Shown one piece after another: positions 22,531 through 34,004 of a DNA stretch of 64,000 nt. Source of the stretch: Guyanagaster necrorhizus (lineage: Eukaryota > Basidiomycota > Agaricomycetes > Agaricales > Physalacriaceae). The notes under the pieces are model-generated. The model saw nothing but the letters and a program-made list of their open reading frames with translations. It was not told the DNA's origin and ran no database searches. Position numbers and translations under genes: made by a program. Each line of letters starts with the position of its first letter. Position 1 is the stretch's first letter. The stretch lies in contig NW_025064902.1 in assembly GCF_019112545.1 (NCBI RefSeq), positions 604,623 to 668,622 of the forward strand. The letters are read 5' to 3'.

Positions 22531-25429
22531 TGCCTCTGTGACCTCAACAATTATATTGAGGGAGAGTAATGACAGGATGCTTCATTGCCGAAAGGTCGCC
22601 TAAAATGGGAAGGGGCGAATAGAGACGGGAATTATAGCCCAAGGACTGAAGTAAAAAAATAATCAGTGTGCCTATGCGATATCGGAAGAAGAAACCATAT
22701 GAAGATTAGAACGGGAACCCCTACGAATTTATGCAATTTCTGGAAAATTTTCGGTGTCAGAGACAGTAGACACTGGGTGTAGAACGTCTGAAGAAGGCAG
22801 AGGGTGTTCCGTCCGACATTTCTGGTGCGTGGTGCGGTATCTGAAGGGCAGAACGAAGAACGAAAGAGCAGATAAAACGCGCAATGACTACCAAGTATTA
22901 TGAGAGCAGAGAAAAAACGCCAGTCATGTTCCAATGCCAATAAGTCCCCTCTGGAAGTTGGGGGAAGATACAGCAAGAAACAGTGTCGTTTCCTGCGCAT
23001 ACCTGGAAGAAAATAAACCCGCCAGAGGGTGAACTGCCACTGCCGAACGGCAATGAACGGCAGGATCGGCATTCCGCGCCGAATGGCGCCATTTTTTTGG
23101 CACGTTTCTTATTCTTGGACCACCATCTCCATCTTCTCTTTGCCGAGGCTCATTTTCTAATCGTATAGAAATGTAGCTTGGTATGTCTCTGAGATACAGT
23201 AGTATGCGATTTGGGTTGGCTGGTATGTCTGGTCCTGCATGAAGCGACGAACAAGTCCCTACATCGACCTTACCACTTGTCGCAATGAACTGTTACCCTT
23301 GAAGAGCGCAATGTTAATGCTGGAATTCTCGTCGCACGATTCGTATCATTCTCTATTCGGCCAGCAGGATCTTATGAAGACTTCCGGCCTCCTACATCGA
23401 GTTTAACGGCACTATCATCACGTTGAAAATGAACGTTGGATGGCTAAGGCTTCACGTACGCTCACCTTCGGTTTTATCTCCCAGATATCCTTACATTCCA
23501 ATGAAGTCTGTCGACTCTCATGTTTCTGTTCCAGCACATGGCTGAGATCTGCGCATATACCCTACGATGTTTGTCGTTTTCCGCTCAGGGAGACCCCATT
23601 AAGCACTGCAAGGATGTCTGGTCAATGGTCTTGCTCTCATCACGTTGGAGGGATGATCGGCTCCATCTAAAGCACGTACTGTGATCGACGCGGTATTGTG
23701 TGCCGTCATCGTCAGCCGTTGTTTGAAGGTGTGCGGCAAGCCTACGTACCAGGCTTGGGACCAACCATCACCCTCCGTCTTTAATTCCTCGCCATTTTTG
23801 AAGGTGTGGGTCTTTCGTTTATGTGGTGAGATAACGAACATATTGGTGCACGGACGGCGCTAGTAAACCGTATGGTATCTGGTTTGCCTTTATGCTTCCG
23901 ATGATATTTGACTTCACCATGCGTGTAGAATTGTTCGAACAAACGTTCCCTTGGCATATTGCCCTACCCTGGTTCAATCGAAGTCACTATCGAATGTGAC
24001 GACGTATTCCCCTCGTATCCATAGCTTTCATCTCGGAGCACTTTCTTGCTTACCTGTGGGCGAGCCCGTCCAATTCCTCGAAGTCGACAACAAAAAAAAG
24101 AAGACATGTCCCGTCTCGGCCTCACCTCTGGCATTCCCTGTTTTCCTGTACCAGTTATAAATTCGTCACTTTGATGTCAGACAGGTTTATTTCCCGTCAT
24201 CAGGGTCTTCTTCCGCTCAGGCGCACAGTTACAGCAACGGTTGATGGTCCAGCCGATGGATGATGATATCTTTATCTGCACAGAACAAGTCAATCGTCCC
24301 TTGGAAGGAATCGGTCGGCGACCACTTGACCTAGCCGCGAGTCCGAGCTCGTCTCCAACTTTCCCACTGAGGCCTGGCTCGTATTACAATGGACAACAAC
24401 GATTTGCCGACATGCATACGCGTAATATTATGCACGCGTTGCAGTACTTAGAGGAAAAGGCCTTGTTGTTCTTTACTAGTTCCTTCTATGACCTACGGAA
24501 GCGCTTTTGTATCCCGGCGAATTAGGAGTACGGGGAACTCGTTCTCGCCTACGGATCAATGCCCTTCCTTGCCCTCTACAGCCCTTTATCACGGTCACGC
24601 CATTGCTCGCGGCCATTATGAGCCTCCCTAAAACTCCTAAATGGTTTATCTTTGCACCGTACCTCCTTCCCCGCTACTCTTACGCTCCGGCGCTACTTAC
24701 GCTCATCCACAACTGAGAGCACGACAGCAGAGACTTCGGGGAGACGACCGATGTATCGTGACAAAGACACTGTAGCCGATGCAGACAAAATCCTTGCCCC
24801 GTTTTCTTCGTTTGAAGTGCTACACGACCGTAGAGAGCGCTGCTGACGCATTGCAGCGTTATCATATGCGGTGACATGTACAGTTCGATCACCTCGGTGT
24901 TGTTAATTGTATGTATCTCTTTCTTTCTGTGTCACTTGCTGAGTGGATACATTTACAGACGCAGGTGAACTTGCCCGTATGTCATAGGATGCTGAGATGT
25001 AACAAGACTCTTCGCAACGCTACAGTATCCGCACGGTTTTTGTTGATGCGTTCTTCGATTACGAAGAGATGGCTGTAGCAGCTCCTCCCACGTCATCGCC
25101 ATCTCCCTTTGTGTTATGCCCTACGCTATGACAGAGAATACCCTTGATTCATTCGCAAGCACAGACGGCCGATGCGAGGTGTGAAAAAGCCTCCGTTATC
25201 GGGTGGCGCTGAAAGCAGAAATAGACTTTTGGCGGTCCATATATGCGCCCGCTGCCTTCAGCTCTCCAGCGCAACGGACCGCAATGAAAGGCTATTACCC
25301 AAAGCCAGTCGGAGGAGGCTTATTTTCATATTGACGCCGGACCGGGGAGGACCAGGGTTTATCATTGCTCGGCCTGTTTCTGGTATTAAACGAACACTGC
25401 TGCACTCTCCCTCTACTGAAGCTGTCACC
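22531..25429. other. Region without a supported gene
   Basis: Nearly 3 kb with scattered short open frames on both strands (for example 22632-23072 minus, 24241-24525 plus) and no recognised motif or splice pattern. The last 250 bases continue the frame of the hydrolase upstream of its chosen start but look non-coding. Confidence 0.4.
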
Positions 25430-26772
25430 ATGAAAGTCGACACCTTTACCATTGATACGCACTCGTCTGGTAAACCGCTCAGTTGTGCAGCGAAGCGGTA
25501 TCGGCCACATGGGGCTTCTTCCAAGGAACGACCTGCACCTGGGCATATCCTAATATTCACCCACGGCACTGGGTTCCGTATGTCGATCCCCCAATAAATT
25601 GGTCGAAGTGACCCTGATGATCCATTCAATAGATAAGGAGCACTGGGAAGTCCCAATCCTACGGCTGTTCGCTCATAGCAAGTCGGGCGAAACGAGGGTC
25701 TCGGAGGCGTGGTCGATTGATTGGCAGACTCACGGTGATTCTGCAGCGTTGAACGAAGCGGTGATCGAGGCGCCGGAATTTGTGTTTTGTAAGTTAAATG
25801 CCGTTTTTTGATATTGAACCGGATCTGATATGAACCCATAGCTGAATTTGATTACGCTGAAGCCTGCGCGAACCTATATAGGACATTTCTGCTCGAGAAT
25901 ATCGAGAAAGGCTTGAACAAAGTGGTGCTCTTGGGACATTCAGCTGGTGCTGCGTCTGCGTAAGACTGTTTTGTCTTGTGCCTTTTATCCCTTCTCATCT
26001 TTTTACAGCTCCCTAGCAACAATGTTTTGTGACCACCCGCTCTTCGAAGCCTTCATTTTCGTAGAGCCGACAATATGGCCTGCTGAGATGGCTGGTGTGG
26101 ATGCACCTGTGTACAAGTACGTCAAACGGGGGATCCTCACTCGGAGGGATCACTGGCCCACCAAGGCGGAGGCTAAGCGCTACTTTGAAGGCCGTGCGCC
26201 GTGGAGCTATTGGGACTCGAGGATCCGGGAGATATATATCGTACGTCCAGTCCCGTCCCGCCTTTGCTTGTACTAATAGTCTTCTCTCTTCTCATAGGAG
26301 TACGGCCTGAAACCCGATCTAGTCAGAGGTGGCTGGACACTCAAGTGCGCGCCGAAACATGAACTAGCGCCGTTCGCGAATGATCAGAAGGCGGTGGATG
26401 TCCTTCCCGAACTGAACAAGACGATCAAGGTTGTGCCCATACATTTAATCTATGGAGGGCGGAACGATATGTTGTATGTCCCGCTCTGTCTAAATCTCTT
26501 TCGTTGCTGACGTCTCTCCCTTTCAGTTCACGGAAAAAACAAGACTCTTTACTGGGCGGTGGCCGCAACTTTGCGTCAGTGACGAGAATCCCGGATGCGG
26601 GCCATTTGGTATGCCTTACCGCCGTTGATTTGCGGGTGGCGATTGACTGATTGATTGCGGTGATATGTAGGTCGTGCAGGAGGCGCCGGATGAGGTGGCG
26701 GATGTGTTGTTTGGGATATTGAGGAAGTTGGATAGGGGGGCTGGACAGTTTGAGGTTCAGGCGAAGCTGTGA
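25430..26772 (+). CDS. Alpha/beta hydrolase-fold protein
   Basis: Seven exons (25430-25577, 25633-25788, 25842-25959, 26009-26240, 26298-26473, 26527-26608, 26671-26772) give 337 residues with all phases consistent. The fold signature is complete: an oxyanion-side HGTGFHKEHW, the nucleophile elbow VVLLGHSAG (Ser), a late acid region IYGGRNDMF (Asp) and DAGHLV (His). Such proteins are esterases, lipases or epoxide-hydrolase relatives; the cap region is unremarkable and the substrate cannot be named. There is no signal peptide, so the enzyme is probably cytosolic or peroxisomal. The start was chosen at CACCATGA because the frame upstream lacks conserved sequence; an upstream in-frame ATG exists at 25172. 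No obvious partner gene is nearby. Confidence 0.88.
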
Positions 26773-28628
26773 GATCATAGGGTGGGTGATGGCGAGTTTA
26801 TTGGAAATAGAAATTCGTATTTTATTTTATTGTAGTGTTCGAATTATACCGGCAGGCACTGAACGTAATCCGCTCCTGTATATGACATTTGTGAGGGAAC
26901 TTGTTTTTTAGATCTGCACTGATGAGTCTTTCTGTTTAGTTGTAGTCTTAGAATCCAAGTTTTCTATCTTGTTTCGGAAAGCACGTCGTGACGAAAATAC
27001 TTTAGAGCGTAGGCGACAACAGAATCACTCTTCCTACAGCCTTGCCATGCCTCTCCTTGCATAAATTTTATAGAGTATCCCATTCCTTGGTTTCTTCAAA
27101 TAACTTCATTGTATTGGATTCAGCACCAAAATGCATCGCAAAAATCCTTTCGTACGTCGATGAGTTAGGGTATCTTTGTGAATACCTACATTTAGACAGG
27201 GAAAAGGTGGATCGAGTCGGTCCAACAAGACTCAGACATAAATCACATCCAAGCTTGTTCCTCATCAAGAGTAGGCGCTGGATAAAGTGGTAGTATAAGC
27301 ACACACAGGGGGCACTCCGAGAAAAAGAGGACAGTGGACACAGACCGGGCGTATTTTCAAAGAACGTCATCGGGCTGTCCAAGCCCACGTACCAACCAGG
27401 CGTCTCCATTCTGTAGGCCCCGGTCGTCAGCGCTGGGGCCGTCCTCGGGTCGATGGCCCAAGTATATGTTATTGCCTCGGCTTCCGTCCTGGGAGGGCCA
27501 TACAGAGCCAGCCCATAATCGTCCCGGGCTTTGGAAGTATCACGAGGCGGCATTGCTGTTGGTGATGGTGGTGACGACGGCGACGGAGGGCAAGACGTCG
27601 AACGTTTGGCGTCATTTTCTGCTTCCACGATGAATTGATGATCCCTTGTGTGCCATGATTGGCCGACGGGGGCTAGATGGGGTTCTGTTGAGTGCGGGAG
27701 TTGTATGGGGTTTGGAGAGACGTCCTGGGGGGAGGTTTAGGAGGGCGATGATGATGATGTGCCGGTGGATGTCATTGGGGTGGAGGGAAAAGTCACGTCG
27801 TGTAAGTGCGAATAACGTACTGACAATCAAATGATCAGCACCTAGAAACGGGAAGCAGAGCATGACGGTGGGATTCCTTCGAGACGATAGGAAGAGAGAG
27901 GAGGGAGGATGATTCACTCACTTTTGAGAGGAGTATTTTCTTCAAAGAGATCTGACAGCGAATGGCACATGTAAATCTCGGTTACGTTCTACACGTTTTT
28001 GTGATGTGCTCATAGAGAGGGTTGAACGGCGTTTTCCTTCGAGCTTTGTACGTTCGCCATATACCAGTTGTGCGAGTCTGTAAAGTGGTCGAGGTGGAAG
28101 AGAGCAGAAAAGGTTTCTTGTAAGATACTATTGTTATTGCTAACGGTGATCGCCTTTGGAAAGAACCCTTCATTTTCATGCGAAAGTTGCAACGAGGCAA
28201 ACGCCCCATATTCTCGGCACGAAGAAGCTTTGTTTGGCTGAGATGTGCGATAAATCTGTATGAAGGTGCATCAGTGGCGCACCATTGTTCAGACCCTGTG
28301 ATATTCGGAGCGTCCTCTTGAGCCAAGCCACTGGAAACGGACGAAAAAGAAACTGAGATTGCCATATTGGAGTCGAGTCCATGATGAAGGGCCATAGTCA
28401 CTACAACGAGGCAAAAGGTGCCTTTCTCTTCGGGTCTTGGAAGATACGATCTCCGGCCAAAAAACCTGAGTCTCTGGATCTAGACGGAGAAGAAAGGCAT
28501 TTGAACGCGGTTATTTCATTTTCATACCATTTCATATCCTGCTATTGATATACTATTGTATCAGAAGTTTTTTCGACGAAACTGCGCAGAGTAGTCCAGA
28601 GGATGACACTGTCGAAGCCACAAAGTCG
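26773..28628. other. Region without a supported gene
   Basis: No complete model. Minus-strand stretches at 27612-28401 contain some protein-like runs (for example FFPKAITVSNNNSILQETF near 28150) in two different frames, which may be a decayed or multi-intron gene that I cannot resolve. 27540-27780 is rich in GATG-like simple sequence. Confidence 0.4.
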
Positions 28629-28672
28629 AGATTTGAGAGCAACTTGAAGGTAGGTATCACTGCAGGGGTCCA

Positions 28673-29223
28673 TCAGTGTTTTGTCCTGAAAAATTGTTTG
28701 TAAACACTGGTATGTATGTTTTTGTGTAGATCATTCCAACAGTCAACACCAGCCCAAAAATACATGAAGAAATACAATTAGCTTTTCTCTCAATTTCTAT
28801 ATTTGTATTCATTCCACTGTTTTAACCATAAAATACTTAAATGTGAACATCATGTCTGGTCTGTATTTCCTCACCAGTTTTCCCTCGTAAATGATATCAG
28901 GTGTTTATATTTCATATTTCCAATTGTGTTCTTTGTACCAAAACACATGAGCAACCACACTATGTGTGATGATGAATGTTTCTTTAAGATGTTTATGACA
29001 GGAAACACCCATAGAACAAAGGAAAGACTGGGTGTTTCCTATCATAAATACTGCAACAAACACCAAAAGAAACACACCATGTGTTTTCTGAGGTACTTTA
29101 GAAACAAAGACACCATCAGAAAAACTGGTATGAAATACCAAATACCATTTATGAAATATGACATGAATGACATTATGTACTTCTTTAGGTAGTTCATGAC
29201 AGAATTCCAGGCCAAAACACTGA
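28673..29223. mobile_element. Candidate non-autonomous element with short terminal inverted repeats
   Basis: TCAGTGTTTTGTCCTG at 28673-28688 and CAGGCCAAAACACTGA at 29208-29223 are inverted repeats agreeing at 15 of 16 positions and enclosing 551 bp. No target-site duplication is evident outside them. The interval lies inside the CpG-free block and contains a strong internal hairpin. The related word CAGTGTTT recurs at about 29320, so chance pairing of a repeated word is possible. Confidence 0.35.
28992..29048. repeat. Perfect-like hairpin
   Basis: Two 20-nt arms (28992-29011 and 29029-29048) that pair at 19 of 20 positions around a 17-nt loop; the core is AGGAAACACCCA against TGGGTGTTTCCT. 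It sits within the CpG-free block. Confidence 0.8.
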
Positions 29224-30152
29224 GACAAACATCATAAAGAAAACATAATATTTAATCATATTTTTATTGTACAGTTTCTACATCTAAAAAAATTGATATA
29301 AAAACATGCTGGTGTTTATGAACAGTGTTTCTGGCATAAATACTGACATGCCCCAGCAGTGTATAGATAATTGACCTTGGGACAAAGAGTCCTTTTTCTT
29401 CCCAAAAAGTGCATCTTACTACCATCACTGCTATGTAGTTGCCATGCATGATGGTAATCTTCAAACTTTAATGTTCAAGTTAATATATAGTGATCATGGT
29501 GGTTGTGGTTGCTGAAAGAATATCACCATTGCATTATTCCTACACTACTGACACATCATGCAAATCTCCAATCTGGACCATTGCTCTCTTCTTTCACTTC
29601 ATTACCATCATTTTGTTGAATCTTAGTATGACCTTACCATTCTGAAGCTCTAATCTAGATATGCATGATACTACATTTCTTTCTTTCTGACACCTCCTTC
29701 TACATTATTCCAACCCAACTAGTCTCTAAAAAATATAAAAAAACTATCTCTGTCAAAATAATCTCTCAAAGATAAGAATTTGGGGATGCCATTATTGAAA
29801 AACCCATCCAACCAAAGCCAAGATGAAATTCATATAAAGATGAGTGCCAAATGAATATGGATGGCTTAGCAGTTTCCAATTCCATATGAGTTTCCACTGC
29901 TGATTTTTGTTCTCAGCATTGTGTTCAATCCTCAATGCCAGCAGTTGTAACTTCAAATCACCAACCAGCTGACCCTTCAATATATTTTATGGTTGCTTTA
30001 AGCCATTTGTGTTGAAATAAATGGTTATGCTCCAGCCATTCACCTGGATATCAGCAGGGAGCTCTCACAAAAAGCATGAGAGTCATCAAAATTTAGCTAC
30101 CTATTTATCTACATATTCTGTATGAGAATTCAACATTATAACAGCATGGTAC

Positions 30153-31722
30153 CGAAAGTATGCTAATATACCACTGTAACTCTTCATTGACTAATTATGA
30201 ACTAGCTTCGGTTGCTTTTAGACCCTCGGGAAATGTTCTTCAGCCATCGACATGTTGTTATTGGCACAAGCAGCATATACTTTCAGGAGTTCAAAGTGTC
30301 GAGAAGTCGAGTGAGCGAAGTTTAAATAACGAGCTGTATTTCCCGCATTGATAGAAGACGTTATGGGCCTTCCTTCAAACGTGGCTCTACATCGTTGGCA
30401 GTCATTGAAAGCTTCTAACTTCATCTGTGGGTCTCGGCCAGTTATATAGTTGGCCAAAGACTTGTGACAACGTGAGAGTTTCAGGAGATGTTTACGAATT
30501 ATCGCACGCAAACCGCATGAGCTGCGTCGTCGGTGATAGAAAGAGAAGCTGAACGTGGAGTGTTCGCAGCGACGTCACAAGGTCAGGCCTTCCCGTCGTT
30601 TTTCTAGCTTCTTTTATGGCGCTGATTCGGCGGCACGGATATTGAGTCTTGAGAGTAATAGAGCCACGAGTGAAGTTTTTTCCTGGTTCGTTGCTTACGG
30701 CTGTCTCTCTCAAACAGTTAAGAATGTTTTTCGAGAACCACAGACAGCCATAAAGAGGGCAAAATGCGGGCGGAATTAGATTTTCATCTAATTTAGTGTT
30801 GTTGCGACGCGCCGGACATGGCCCAACACGTGATGCGAGAAGGCACCACAGTCACATGCTGCATATTTTGCATGCAAGTATCGGCCCGATTTACTGTTCA
30901 GGCCATTACCTCTTACCTCCCAGCCTCTTCCAGTGATACTACCTTTTATTGTTCAAGGCGAGCAGATGTGTACTGGAGCGGCCCAAATCCCTCATTAATT
31001 AAGGGGGGCATCCATAATTATCTCGTCAGACAATTGTTGAGCAATTGTCAGTCCTAGCAAAGAGAATAGTGGCCGACACGAGGCTCTGTATTGATTCTTG
31101 CGATCTCTGACTCATGCAGCCTTCGGCGCTTGCAACCAAACGATATCCATATGTTGGGATTTATAGAACCGTCGTCGTGGCATACGTGCGTATTGAAAAT
31201 CTAATTATACATTCCTATTCTTAGGCCCAGTTTCTAGTCTATCTGAGTAGTCTCAGAAGCTACGCGAATACTATGAAATGATTTCTACAGCATGGCTTTG
31301 ACTTTCGAAGAGTAAGTCAGTACTATAGAATGGGACTTTGAAGGCCGAATGATTCAGGGAACTGCGCCAGTTCTTTATGCGCCTCCACTGGACGCCATTC
31401 TTCCGTTTGGATGCTCTTTCAAATCATTTTGCAAACCCACCTGATTGCATTGGCCAAAGTTACACTCTTCTGACCAGATGTCCGTTCTCGTAGGTGAGAG
31501 CCCCCTTCCTGCTCTGGTATTGCTATATGTCACTCCACAATCGCGTCATCTTAGCAGATGAGGGATTTTCGGCGCACTTACGACTGCATTTGTTCAAGAA
31601 GAGCCAATGAAATACGGCATTCTGTAAGCTTCGTGACGCGCCTGCATCTGAAGTACCCTTCTGGGTTTACCCCTGAGGTGGTATATAAGGATGCGACGAG
31701 ACAAACGCCTTACGAGTCCATC
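30153..31722. other. Region without a supported gene
   Basis: CpG content returns to normal. Open stretches at 30218-30779 and 31558-31722 show no motif. 31680-31690 has a TATATAAG element about 40 nt before the ATG of the transporter gene, a likely TATA box. Confidence 0.4.
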
Positions 31723-33854
31723 ATGTCTCTGTACAGCTCGAATGACATTTTTGTTAACTCTCCACGGAGTGGAATGGACGAAACCGATTCATGTCCGTTG
31801 TTTCATCCCTCTTATACCACCGTCGCTCACCTCGACATTTATCTACAGATCAAAGCTCTCAGATTTTTGTAACGGACGGCGGTCATCCATCCGTAACCAA
31901 CCCTTCTTTGTTATACGACGAGGAAACCGTACCAGTGGCAACGAACTTTCAATACACGCAGCATATCGCGGACGAGCAAGGAGGACTCCACCAGGAAGCT
32001 CTCACCCCGCCTGTAATGTTTCCAGACCCTTTCACTCTTCCATTTCCGACGGCAAAAATGAACGACCGAACGCCTCTCTTACGCCCAGCGGTATTTTCGC
32101 CTGACGTCGACCGCCAAGTTCCGCTTCCGAGATACTTTCTGTGTAGATCTTATGACACACCTTCCGTGTCGTCTGATATCCCGCCTGCATCTTTCAATAC
32201 AGTAGGGAAAAGTACTTTTGGGCAAACCGTAAAGTGCTATGGTGCCTCATCTATTTTGCGAGCTTATGCTTTTCTTCTCAGCTTTTCAATTCCATCGCAG
32301 TCTTGCTGGGAGTAGGGATGCTGGCCCAACCTCTGGCGTTCGCCTACGCCGGATGGGTGGCGGGTACGTTTCTCCTTGTTTCATTCGGCTTCATCAGCTG
32401 CTACACGTTCGTCTTACCTCCCTCACCCTGCGCCGCATTGAGACTGATGAACACTTGACCTATCAAAGTGCCAAAATCCTCGCCCGCATCATTCATTCTG
32501 AGCCCCATTTGAAGCTCTACACGGACATCGGGCGAAGAGCGTTTGGTGCACGTTCGACACTGGTCATTAGTATCGCGTTCTTCCTTGAGCTGTTTTTGCT
32601 AAGGTCAGCTGCCATTTTGTTTTGTTCCCGTCGTCAAGTCCCTAACGACCTGTGATGTTAGTGTGTTGTTGGTTACGCTTTACGCGGATTCCTTGGAGTC
32701 ATTGGTGCCGGCTCATTCTCCTGTTACATATAAGCTCTTGGCTCTAGTGATGCATGTCATTTCTCCGACCTTCGACATGTTCGCTGACGGGTTTTAGACT
32801 GATACCTACCTTGTTCTTCCCTCTCTCGGCCCTTTCGTATACGTCAATACTGGGCATCGCTTCGTTACTTTTGATTTTGGTGGTCGTATTTATCGACGGA
32901 ACTTCGAAGCTTGATGCACCTGGAAGCCTGTGGTCCCCAGCCGAGACTTATCCAGGCATCCGTAGCTGGAATCATCTCGGAAAGGCGTTTGGCTTATTCA
33001 TGGCAGGGGTAAGTCGATTATTTCTCCAGCTGGTACATTTTGATCGGGATGTTTAGTTTGCGGGACATGGAGTACTGCCTTCGTTGGTACACGATATGGA
33101 GGATCCTTGTCAGTTTGATACCATGGCCAACTGGGCATTCGTAAGCATCTTTCAGAGTTATTATGAATTGGCGCTCTAATCGCTTCACACCATCACAGTT
33201 CTTCTCAACCGTCATTTACTTGTTAATCGGCGGCGCCGGATATCTCATGTTCGGAACACCGGTTAGTGAAGAGGTACGCGGATGATCAAGGTCTCTTTTA
33301 TTCGCACCTAATATAGAAAGTAGATCAGCAGAGACCTATTGCGAACGCCCGGCTATAACGCTGTACTGAACAAGATATGCCTGTGGATGCTCGTGGTCAG
33401 TCCACTGTGAGTAGACCTTCAATTTATATCTCCATCTATAACCGACCTTTTTTTTTCTCCCAGATCTAAATTCGCCTTGGTCGTACAGCCCGTGAGTCCA
33501 ATAAATGGTGAGCATGACCGATCCTGAGGGCTAACCGATCCTCAGCTCAATGCGACAGTCGAAAAGTTGTTCAAATCTCAAAATAAGCCAGCGCATCAAA
33601 ACCCACGACAGCGACTCTTGGGAATCGCCCAGCGGCTGTCGATCACCCTTCTCACAGTCGGCGTTTCTATCATAGTGCCTGACTTTGGACAAGTCACTGA
33701 ATTGATGGGATCCTTCTCTGCGTTCTTGATTGTTGTTATATGTCCCATTGGCGCCAAACTGACTATTACGCGCACATGTGGCTTCTTTGATGTGCTGGTG
33801 CTAGGTATATCCGTTCTGATGGGGACATGGGGAACGATAACTGCGTTTCTGTAA
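31723..33854 (+). CDS. Vacuolar amino-acid transporter (AVT/AAAP family)
   Basis: Eleven exons (31723-31792, 31849-32228, 32282-32406, 32469-32603, 32662-32751, 32798-33008, 33057-33140, 33199-33273, 33324-33406, 33464-33491, 33546-33854) give about 529 residues. The first 145 residues are hydrophilic, as in the cytosolic N-tails of this family. The first membrane helix carries the hallmark [32 protein letters not shown] in pieces; further hallmarks are GLFMAGFAGHGV...HDME, GYLMFGTPVSEEI and a 100-residue C-terminal membrane exon ending GTWGTITAFL. These proteins exchange amino acids for protons across the vacuole membrane. Intron 5 seems to start with GC (AT|GCATGT), because no GT gives the required phase; if this site is not used the gene is broken there. 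Exon 10 is only 28 nt. Confidence 0.85.
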
Positions 33855-34004
33855 CCTGTACTTCCTCATTGCGTTGGAATTTCCCCTGCGTTTTACTGCC
33901 TTGCGTTAAAAAGTCTCTTTCATTGATTATTTACATTTTACTATAACGATAAACCCGCCGCATACAATTATATCTAGTATATTCACCGGCATTTACGTCG
34001 AGCC

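Larger units (their letters stand above)
28629..30152. repeat. AT-rich block almost free of CpG, probable decayed mobile element
   Basis: Between the CpG at 28627 and the one at 30153 I count a single CG dinucleotide (28886-28887) in about 1.5 kb, while flanking DNA has one every 15-30 bases. TG and CA are abundant, the expected outcome of deamination of methylated CpG. The block is full of inverted and direct copies of AAACAC/GTGTTT words and holds no credible gene. Basidiomycetes methylate transposons at CpG, so this is best explained as an old silenced element; no transposase remnant is readable. Confidence 0.7.

Noticed and set aside
28905..29228. Open frames on both strands within the AT-rich block
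   Set aside because: They arise from low complexity and absence of CpG; composition is repetitive and no protein family is recognisable.
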